Assembly: GCA_021234155.1 (NCBI GenBank)
Contig: JAJEKV010000035.1
Location: 12,586,407 to 12,650,406, forward strand
DNA: 64,000 nucleotides
DNA from: Isoetes taiwanensis
Lineage: Eukaryota; Streptophyta; Lycopodiopsida; Isoetales; Isoetaceae
Reading direction: 5' to 3'
In this document: positions 55,908 through 64,000 of the stretch, in pieces
How positions within the stretch are numbered: the stretch's first letter is position 1
Layout of the letters: each line of letters begins with the position of its first letter
Notes under the pieces: model-generated
The model's input: only the letters and a program-made list of their open reading frames with translations
Databases searched by the model: none
Told to the model about the DNA's origin: nothing
Made by a program: the position numbers and the translations under genes

Positions 55908-55987
55908 GTGTAATGTAATGGTTTGTGTTATAGATTAAAAAATGTTTTGCCCCTTCGGGGCCAAAAACAAACAACATTACATCACAC
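55908..55987. repeat. 80-bp foldback with inner GC hairpin
   Basis: GTGTAATGTAATG at the left pairs with CATTACATCACAC at the right. In between lies a smaller hairpin TTTTG-CCCC-TTCG-GGG-CCAAAA with a TTCG loop. It follows the 231-bp inverted-repeat element directly and may be part of the same mobile unit. Confidence 0.6.
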
Positions 55988-56183
55988 TTGGATGAGTTGA
56001 TGTTATGTTGTGTAATTAATGATATGTCGGATGTAAAACATGTAGCAATATCTAGCATTATAATAAATAAAAACAAATACTAATATGAAACATAAGTAAC
56101 AAACTATAATATTATAGCATAATGTAATTTAATTACATACGTTTTAAAAACATATCTCTAACATATAATTATAATAGACTGGA

Positions 56184-56298
56184 TTCTAGAATGTTCTATA
56201 ATTAGGTATTAAAATATAAATATTTCAATGGTTTGTAGGTAATGGAAGGTACTAAAAGATTCTAAAAGATGCGAGTCGTTTCTAGATCATTTCTAGAA
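56184..56298 (+). promoter_or_regulatory. heat-shock-element-like cluster
   Basis: TTCTAGAATGTTCT (56184-56197) is a three-unit alternating nTTCn/nGAAn array. TTTCTAGATCATTTCTAGAAAC (56279 on) holds another perfect TTCnnGAA plus an adjacent unit. This arrangement is the binding site of heat-shock factors. It lies 90-200 bp upstream of duplicated TATA boxes. Confidence 0.5.
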
Positions 56299-56357
56299 AC
56301 CATCTGGAAGGTACGGAGGCCTTATGGAAGCTACTACGGATCGTCTCGCGCCTTCTC

Positions 56358-56454
56358 GAATTATCTAGAGAGCTCTTTGGTTTTGTATAAAAGGGAGGAG
56401 GAGGCGGAATTATCTAGAGAGCTCTTTGATTTTGTATAAAAGGGAGGGGGAGGG
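56358..56454 (+). promoter_or_regulatory. tandemly duplicated TATA-box core promoter (2 x 49 bp)
   Basis: GAATTATCTAGAGAGCTCTT.. through GTATAAAAGGGAGG occurs at 56358-56406 and 56407-56454. Each copy holds GTATAAAAGGG (56385 and 56434), a strong plant TATA box. Downstream sequence (56460-57060) has no long ORF. The unit may be an LTR or an orphan promoter. Confidence 0.55.
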
Positions 56455-57966
56455 GGCAGTCCAACCCATAGCAGAGATTGAGTGCTGGGTGAAGCGTTGG
56501 TGTGTCTAGAAGGTCTCGGCTGGCTCGGGAAGATCTTTGAAATTTATGTAGAAAATTTTAGTCGTATCTGTTTGTGTGGATTGGAAGTAAGTGGGTGGCT
56601 AGCGGTACTTAAACTAGCGGTAAACTTTTGATTCCGGCTAGCAGATGCGCTTGGTTGGTTTGAAGAATGGGCGATGCTGAAAGACATTGTATGGGAAGCT
56701 TGCCGCGCAACCTAAACTAAAGGGAAGGCGTGGACGATATCTGTGATTGTCTTTTGGAGGTTTCACTTCATAACTAAAGCTTTTGAACTGGGGTTTGAAT
56801 AGTTTGCCGAGATTTCATTTTCTTTTTGTGGGCATTTCTTCGTGGTTGTAAAACAACAAAATATTGTCTTCCGATTTTGTCATGGCAACCAAATTTGCAG
56901 GTGTAGTTTTATTTCAGTGTAGTTTTATTTCAGTGGGTGACGTAGCCGGGCGGAATCCTTACCTGATGAGGCTTTGAGTCATGATTTGCAAAGGAGATTT
57001 GGTCAGTGTATGCAAAAGAAATAGGAGTTTCTTACTCCAGATTAAAAGAACGGTAAAGGGATACGGTTTTTCTGTGTGAATTCCTTGAAGTTCCTTGCTA
57101 AGTGGTATTGTAAATTGCTCCTCTTCAGCAAAACAGAGTTGTCAGGAGCTGTTGATTTCGTGTTTCGTGGCTATTAGGCTGCCTCATTCACTCCTTTCAT
57201 ATATGGCTGCTTCCTCTTTGTTTCTCTTTCTCTTGGCCAATTCTGAATATCAAAATTCTGAGACCTCTAAAATTATAAACGAGGATATCAATTGCGAGAA
57301 TAACATTAATCATAGAGTGGCACCAGCTCTACCAAGCTTGTGTTTGAAGTATTGTTCAAGTCCCAGCTAGAATGGAAGTTCTTGCACTGTGCTCTGCACT
57401 GTCACAGCTTATGACTCAGGCAGACACCTTACTTCATAAGGTGGGTTAGCACTTTTTAATGACGTGGTTCTTTTAATGTGCAGCTCACAGGTTTTTGCTT
57501 CTGACACTGCAACGAACATCGACGTGAATCCATAGATGTCACCATCAAGTGCCAATGTATCAGATTGTTTTCAACGACAGGTTCCCAAGTGTCCCGATTT
57601 GGCCAAACAAGCAGATTCCAGAGAGGAAATAGGCATTCTGTACGTTTGAAAGGGAAGGATGTAATTTGCAAGGAGGCTGATTCCACAGCTAGACTGGAAC
57701 CAAGAAAACGAACACGATCTATGCAGAAAAGACACATTTTGGCATTTTGCATATATGGCTGTTGTCGCAACCTGCCCATTTGTTGGATCTATCTTACTGC
57801 TTTTATATCGTGAAAAACTCCAAGATTCTTTAACGCAGCGCTTAAAGAAATTCAGGGGATGAAAGCTCCTTTATTCTTAGGTATTATAAATAGCACATGG
57901 AGCATACCCGTGCTACAGAGTTAGCAGAGTTGTCCAATGCATTGGGTATGCCTTGAGATTTAATAG
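56455..57966. other. no certain gene
   Basis: Downstream of the TATA boxes. There are short frames at 57095-57370 (+) and 57456-57779 (-) without family match. TGTAGTTTTATTTCAG is duplicated back to back near 56903-56932. Confidence 0.4.
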
Positions 57967-58069
57967 ATGTCTAGTCAACATGAGAAAAAGAAGCAAATGA
58001 CAGATGTAGATGCAAAGCTGGTGGATAATTACCTCGAGAACTATCCGATATTGTGGTTGGATGAGCAAG
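57967..58069 (+). CDS. possible first coding exon (34 codons)
   Basis: ATG at 57967 opens SSQHEKKKQMTDVDAKLVDN and YLENYPILWLDEQ, ending at a strong donor CAAG|GTATGT. A further exon-like piece (IRAMNENIELIEA, 58247-58287, bounded by GTGCAG and GGCAG|GTAATT) lies downstream, but the phases do not join. No family recognised. Confidence 0.25.
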
Positions 58070-58287
58070 GTATGTTATATGAATGGTATGCATGGTTGCA
58101 GTTTCTGACATGTTAGATCAGGTTACTAATAAGGGATTTGCATAGTGCAAGATGAAATGCTATAGAATCAAGGCCGACGTTAGAAGTGTGAAGAAGGATA
58201 AAATCATTATCATGTGGTTTATGTGCATATGAAATGCTCATGTGCAGATACGTGCCATGAATGAGAATATTGAACTAATTGAGGCAG

Positions 58288-58925
58288 GTAATTTACAGAT
58301 TTCTTGAGCGAGGCCTTTAGACCTTCAAATTTGAAAGGGTCTTCTGTTCCTTAGATTTTTTCGCTTAGAGAATTCTGCAAAATGAAGGTTCTGATATTGG
58401 ATTTTGCCAACAAAATGATGATCAAGTATATTATGAGGACCTAGAAAGAAACTGTGTGAAACTGTGCCATCGCTGCAATCTGCTGCAGTATTGCGCATGA
58501 GTCTCCGTTGGAGGCTACAGGCAAACCATCCAGGTATGCATGGATGATCTTCAAATCTAAGTGTGTAGGGTCTTTTATCAATAAAAATTCTTTACCCTGT
58601 TGCAATGCCTAGGTGCACAGTGTGAGCTTTTACCTATTTCTATGGCTTATCTTACATCTATTCTATATGTGGCACTCAGCTTTATTACAAAAAGGCCATC
58701 TTGGCAGAAGATATGGCCTTAAAACATCATGTAATGACAAATCCGAGACAATAAGCTGAGTTTTCTTGGGACATTGAGACAATGATAAACGACTATAAAA
58801 GAGCAAACTAGCTTCCTAACGTTGTTTGCGTATCAATATTCTACTTTGGAGGGCATTTTGAATAAACAGGGAATGCATGCAACATGGACTTACACAACCG
58901 GCAACTTGCAATACCATATTGCAAG
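58288..58925. other. no gene recognised
   Basis: Short frames only. No repeat ends or motif recognised. Confidence 0.35.
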
Positions 58926-59070
58926 TTGCAAATATATCCTCTTAGTGACAAAGAAATGTATCTGTTAAATGACCTCCAGATGGAAAATTATTCGAGGGTT
59001 GCAAAAATATCCTCTTAGTGACAAAGAAATGTATCTTTCAAATGACCTCCATATGAAAAATTATTCGAGG
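58926..59070. repeat. tandem duplication, two units of about 72 bp
   Basis: TTGCAAA.ATATCCTCTTAGTG...AATTATTCGAGG occurs at 58926-58997 and 58999-59070 with few differences. Confidence 0.85.
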
Positions 59071-59938
59071 ATATTAGAATTCTAACTATGTTATCACATA
59101 AAAGTCAATAGTGAAGGACATGTTATGATGACCATTCTCTCATTCCATTGTGGTCGAGCCAACTGGTTCTCCAAAAGTTGAGGCAATTGTATCCATTGCC
59201 AATATTTGATCACAAGTAATTTACATGAAGCAAGCATCTTTAGTACAAACAGGTGGATTCTTCAATTCAAATTTGAATACTCTAGCATCATCACGAGGTT
59301 GTCAGTGGATTCTGCAGCCCAAATTTGAATACTCTAGCAACTCTAGCATCATCACGGCGGTTGTGAATCCTTTGTTGCACAACTTCAACTGCTTTGTTGG
59401 AACAACTAGCTGCACATTCCTTGATTTTTTTTGGAAAACTTGGATGTGAAGATAACTTGAGCAACACACCAAAAAGGAAACTTTTTGGGAGGATTATAGT
59501 CTAGAAACAATTAATTCTTGGGAGTTTCTACCCACTAAAAAGAACAACTAGCGGCGGCGACTGCCGCCGCGATAAAATTCTTGTTATTTATAAATTTATT
59601 TAGTCATTGGAGATAGTAAAAGTAGTATATCAATTTTCAAGCATTCAATATGGATAGCGACTTAAGATGCGAGTTGATACGTGATGCCTTCTGCCTGCAT
59701 GACTCCCGTTCGTGATGTTGAGCCTGGGCCGCGTCTGTTTCATGCCATTCGGCTCATTGTAATATCTAGATCTAATATCTAGTATTAAAAAAACAACACA
59801 ATTGTTAATAACTAATAATGGTAGTAATAATACGAGTAATGCAAGCTTCTAATACTAGTAAACCATAAAAACTAATATAGTAGATGTTATAATGTTAGAT
59901 ATTGCTAGATATTGTAGGATTTGATTTTTGTATACAAA
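59071..59938. other. no gene; short repeat and GC hairpin
   Basis: CAAATTTGAATACTCTAGCA occurs twice (about 59267 and 59320). A GC-rich hairpin GCGGCGGC-GACT-GCCGCCGC stands alone in AT-rich sequence at 59551-59570. Confidence 0.5.
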
Positions 59939-60050
59939 CTTAAAGAATGGGCATAATGGTAGGAAGGGCGAGATTTTAAATTTTAAAGCTTAAAGAATGG
60001 GCATATAATGGTAGATATTGAAAGGAAGGGCAAGATTTTAAATTTTAAAG
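59939..60050. repeat. tandem duplication, units of about 51 and 60 bp
   Basis: CTTAAAGAATGGGCAT..AATGGTAG...GATTTTAAATTTTAAAG occurs at 59939-59989 and 59990-60050. The second unit is longer by the added ATATTGAA-type insert. Confidence 0.8.
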
Positions 60051-60832
60051 GGAAATAGTTAAGGAAGCAAAGGTCAAGAAGCAGGAGATTTTCGAGACAG
60101 CCGGATATTAGGGCAACGTTATGGTTTGTGCATTCGAACATGGCAACTGCTTCCAAGAACACATGCAAAGCCGATCGAATAGGGCCGAATCTAGCTCTAC
60201 TGTTGCTAGATGTTGAAAAGACACAGGTTCAAGAGGGCTTACAGAAAAAAAAGCTCAGCAGATCTAACTATGGCGGCCAATTTGTGTCAAGCTTCCAATG
60301 GCAGAGATCTGAGCCGGATTCAGAGGTTCTTAGCATCGGAATGGGGATTTGAGGCATGAATGTTGCAATGGCAGAGCTGTGATCCGGATTGCTGCTTTCG
60401 ACAACTCCGTAGGTTGAATATCTGTCATCAAACAGCTGAAAAAACAAGAAAATGCAATAAGGCTTTTGTTACAGCCGTGAAACTTGTACTGGCAGACAGG
60501 GTAAATTTTAACGGCCCTAAATGTTTTTCTATTCAAATTAAGGTTGGCGAAACCTATGAAAAACAAAAGTTCTTAGATTTTTTCTTGCCGAAATTTGATA
60601 AAATAAAGCCCTTTAATTATCTTCCCACTTGGCTAAAATATAAAATTTATATGACATGAAATTTTGATGTTGGCGAATTTTTCTTGGTCCCTAGCTAAAG
60701 TGCAACTATTTAACTTCAAACTTTGATCACTGATTAGTACATGAATGACATTGATTCAATATGCTTCTTTTACAAAATGATAACAAAGTTGTTCAAAGTA
60801 CAATTCATAAGGAACAAACAATATCGTTTGAA
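60051..60832. other. no gene recognised
   Basis: A 74-codon plus-strand frame (60128-60352) and a 99-codon frame (60360-60659) lack family matches and splice context. Confidence 0.35.
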
Positions 60833-60900
60833 GAATAGAATAGAATAGTTTTTTTAACGTCCACGGAGACCAATAGGTCATGGGACCCAACATGCAGGAA
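60833..60900 (-). mobile_element. LINE 3' tail remnant with TTCTA repeats
   Basis: GAATAGAATAGAATAG followed by TTTTTTTAACGTCCACGGAGAC. The same junction occurs at 63421, and the same tail type at 41991, marking the 3' end of a minus-strand non-LTR element. Confidence 0.6.
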
Positions 60901-61796
60901 CATGCATGTTTAAGTTGGGGTCAAATGCATCTAAATGGTGAATTTAGTGATGAAGCCCTTTAGAGTCAACAATTGCAAGAAGAGATCACTACTATTTAAA
61001 GCTTAAAATGGCATCATATAACATTCTTCATAGCATTTAACCTGAACAACTTATAGATACAAATATGATTGAGGTAGCTAATGGCAATTCCTAAATGAAA
61101 GAGGTCCCCAAATAGAATTGGCATGGCTATTTGAATTGATCTGGGTTCCCCTAGTCAACTTTAGAGAAGGCGATTCAGTACACCATGCAGCAAACAATCC
61201 CAGCTAAACTCTAAGCGTTCAGAATTTACCCCCTTTTGGAGTGGCTAAATTATGCTTTTTCTAAAAAAATTGCCTTTACAAACTTTAGCCATGAAATTTG
61301 ACTAAAGGTCTAAAAAATCGCCATTTGGCGAATTTTAGCCACTCTTTATTACCCTGATTGAAACCCTAAACCCTAAAATAATCATGAATCTAAAACTTTG
61401 AGAGAGCACAACCATAGGATTGCATTTCTTACATTGAGGCTGTGAGGCGCCTTACATGAATCTTGGAATATAAAACAAGGAACAATATATTAAACAGAAA
61501 AACAAAAGATAAAACAGAATGAACCGAATACTTTGCCATATTCCACGTTTGATCTAATCTCTCTAGCAATAACAAAACCTCGTACCACCACTAATCGACA
61601 CCACCACCATCAAATATTCACTCCGCCAGCGACACGAATAGAGAAGACAATAGTGCAGAGAACAAAATTTTTAGGGTTTGATCCATATGAATGCAGTGGT
61701 CACAATAACAACCGTTAGATTGTTGAAGCTAATCCAGATCAACGCTCTAAAAAAGGCGCACTCTAGAAATACTATTTAGTATGGGCTAATGAATAT
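60901..61796. other. no gene recognised
   Basis: AT-rich. AAACCCTAAACCCTAAAA (about 61360-61377) is a two-unit plant telomere-type motif. CATTTGGCGAATTTTAGCCAC (61322-61342) is one of several GGCTAAA-type phrases nearby. Confidence 0.35.
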
Positions 61797-62018
61797 CTAG
61801 CATTATAACAGGGGTTTTTTTTGTGATTTTATACGCGTTTTGGCATGGTTTTCATATGATATCATGGGCGTATTGCACGAGGCATACTAATCAGTACATC
61901 TAGAGTGCACCAAGTTTTTGCATGCAATTTGTACCAAAAAGCATAACACTAAAATCATAGGAAAACCATGCCAAAAAGCGTATAAAATTACAAAAAAAAA
62001 ACCCTGTTATAATGCTAG
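61797..62018. mobile_element. MITE, 222 bp with 56-58 bp inverted ends
   Basis: CTAGCATTATAACAGGG... through GGCATGGTTTTC (61797-61852) is inverted at 61961-62018 (GAAAACCATGCC...CCCTGTTATAATGCTAG) with very few mismatches. There is no coding capacity. The high arm identity suggests a fairly young foldback. The target duplication is unclear. Confidence 0.8.
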
Positions 62019-63420
62019 GTATTTATGCATCTGCAAAGGCTAATAATTGTAAATTGAAGATAGTTACCACAGAGGAAAACATTTACAAAGGCATCACTTC
62101 AAAAACAATATTGTCTTAGAGCCATGAGCAAGAAACTATAAAGTATGCACACAAAACATATCTTCATGACTGTAAAGATACCATAATTTGCATATTGGTA
62201 TTAGCAAAACTCCTTATCCCATACCACTTTTTTCATTTGTACAATGCTCTAAACAATATTTCATAAAGAAAATGAGGCTAGTCTAATTAACCAAAAGCAT
62301 AGAAAGCTAGTCTAATTAACAGAATCTTAGCTGGTCAGAAGCTCCTTTGCAGTTTAGCATGGATGCATATATTACACTGAATAATAACAATTGCATGTCT
62401 CATCTGGAGATGAATTGAAGCTAACTTTTTGGATATGCCTGGAGCTTTGTACAAGTTAGATATCTAGTTTTAGAGACAGAAATAACATATAATATGAGAT
62501 CTAAGCTAAAATTCATATTAGAGCTAAATATGCAGTCTAGTTGCTTGGTATACTGTAAGCCATTTTGGTCTGTTTCTGTTTTTTCTGCCATTAGATTCTC
62601 ATCAGAATTACTTGTCCAATCCAAATAGCTCATCTCGTGCTAGCTTAGAAAACAGGTACTTGCTTTTACAAACAAAAATTCCAGCTCCAAGAGGATTAGT
62701 CTTTGTACGGCTTCAATGAAGTCCTAATGCATCATATGGAAAAACGAGCAGCTGGAGCTTAAAAAACACAAGCTAGGAGTCTAGATCGGCCCTTTCTACA
62801 TTGTCTTTATCAGTAAAAACTAATTATCAAGACTGAACTGTCAAAAAAAGTCTTTTGCCAAACCATCTGCTCAGAAGATGACTTACTCAGGACTGTGAAT
62901 TGATTTGCACAATCCAGAAATCAAAGATTTTGTGCTACAGTGACGTCATCAAGGAATTTTGATTGGAAAGGGGGAGCTTTTTCTTCATCATATGTGCCTT
63001 TATCCATAAAGTGGAGAAATGCCACTTTGATATACGGCCACTTGCCACGATCAACGGTTCGTGGTTATCCACGATATTGGCCCCAGCATCTCCACCGTCA
63101 CGTTGCCCTTCTGCATATCCTGCAACTGTTCTTTCATGTAGTTTTTTTGGATAAAAACTTGTTGCAATCTTTTTCCCTTCCTTTTGAATTCCTTTTTTTG
63201 TTTATTCCTTTTAGACAAGTGTTCGTTTCAATTTCTTTTTTTGATCTTGGTTCTAAAATATACATCCTAACTCCTTAGATGTCGGCTTCCTACATATGAT
63301 TTCCTATTCCAGATATGATTTCTTCCATGTTGCTAGTGCCTATTCTACAATAGTGGTCCTTGCCTGAATAGGGCGCATCTAATCCAGCATAGGCATGGAG
63401 GGTTCACATTTGTTGGGCAG
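62019..63420. other. no gene recognised
   Basis: AT-rich intergenic sequence. AGCTAGTCTAATTAAC is repeated at about 62277 and 62305. No protein match. Confidence 0.35.
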
Positions 63421-63600
63421 ATAGAATAGAATAGAATAGAATATGGTTTTATCGTCCACGGAGACACATGTATTAAACCTGAGGGGTTTTTTGGCCCATC
63501 TTTGTACATGTACATATCTTTTTACTTTTTATCTTTTCTTTTCCCCTTTTCTTTTTCCTAGGTGGGGAGGGGGTGGGGTCCTAAGTAACCTCCTTTGTTT
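63421..63600 (-). mobile_element. LINE 3' end remnant with TTCTA repeats
   Basis: ATAGAATAGAATAGAATAGAATATGG followed by TTTTATCGTCCACGGAGAC, as at 60833. The right limit is uncertain (perhaps near the GGTGGGGAGGGGGTGGGG tract at 63562-63579). Confidence 0.55.
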
Positions 63601-64000
63601 TTGATAAAGAGCTTATGCTTATGCTTTGGAACCATACCCTTCTGCTTGCATATTTGATCTATCCACTTAAAGTTTTGTCACTGAAATTTTAATTTTAAGG
63701 AATTTTTGTTGCTACTTGATGATGACTGAGGTTTGGGAACACAAATGTCGTGTAGTTATTGTTGATCTTGGTCTAGTAACATGACGATTTATAGAAGCAT
63801 ACTATTTTCTCAGGCGCCGAAGCATGCAATTGATTAGATCGAGGAGGCATCACAATTGTAGACACGAAAAAGACATCGTGGTTTGTCATCAAAGATTTAA
63901 GAACACTTACCATACAGTAACCTTGTTTAATAGTCGTAACAAGATTAGTGCAATACACATGAAATGTGGACGCGAACTTTAATCCTATGTAAAAGTCCAT
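63601..64000. other. no gene recognised
   Basis: A minus-strand frame runs off the window end (63773-64000), but nothing in it is recognised. Confidence 0.35.

Noticed and set aside
61360..61377. Telomeric array
   Set aside because: Only two CCCTAAA units; such telo-box motifs are common in plant DNA.
1..64000. tRNA or rRNA genes
   Set aside because: No cloverleaf with proper A/B boxes or rRNA core sequence was recognised by eye on either strand.

Overview
This window is land-plant nuclear DNA made mostly of transposable elements, with two intact host genes set among them. The plant assignment rests on a PIG-C/GPI2 protein of the plant (SETH1-like) type, a COP9 signalosome CSN5 gene with plant-type sequence, remnants of PPR, ABCC and SFR2-like genes, and Ty3 chromovirus retrotransposons. 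An intron-bearing, endonuclease-lacking reverse-transcriptase element of Penelope-like type would suit a non-seed vascular plant, but that is a weak inference.

Layout. 1-3.06 kb: scattered exon-like pieces, including a broken SFR2-like glycosidase fragment. 3.06-5.34 kb: decayed Ty3/gypsy element (gag, protease, RT) on +. 5.34-8.45 kb: gag-side part of a second LTR element on +. 8.45-8.99 kb and 22.73-24.1 kb: two halves of one minus-strand LINE, split by a 13.7-kb Ty3 chromovirus (8986-22728, minus strand) with a TCATG target duplication, matching LTRs, PPT and PBS. Between its PBS and gag this element carries two extra ORF regions, each preceded by copies of a 73-bp inverted repeat (five in all). 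25.6-26.1 kb: ABCC transporter fragment. 29.0-29.6 kb: PPR fragment. 30.86-31.76 kb: intact PIG-C gene. 33.4-46.2 kb: a composite with two direct repeats of about 2.52 kb flanking a 4.2-kb core that encodes a 702-codon reverse transcriptase ORF and an upstream ORF; each repeat has taken one later retroposon insertion. 46.2-49.3 kb: 5' part of a minus-strand LINE. 52.08-54.24 kb: CSN5 in six exons on minus. 54.4-64 kb: no certain gene, but a small retroposon, a MITE, foldback structures, LINE 3' tails and a heat-shock-element promoter-like block.

Two signals stand out. One is the chromovirus with extra ORFs and palindrome arrays. The other is a sequence-quality signal: several TE copies differ from their sister copies almost only at CAG/CTG trinucleotides, with small indels and rearrangements that do not look like cytosine deamination. 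I read this as a consensus-calling scar at CHG-methylated sites, so many frameshifts in the 11-16 and 19-20 kb regions may not be real.

The two host genes act in unrelated processes: GPI-anchor synthesis in the ER, and cullin deneddylation.
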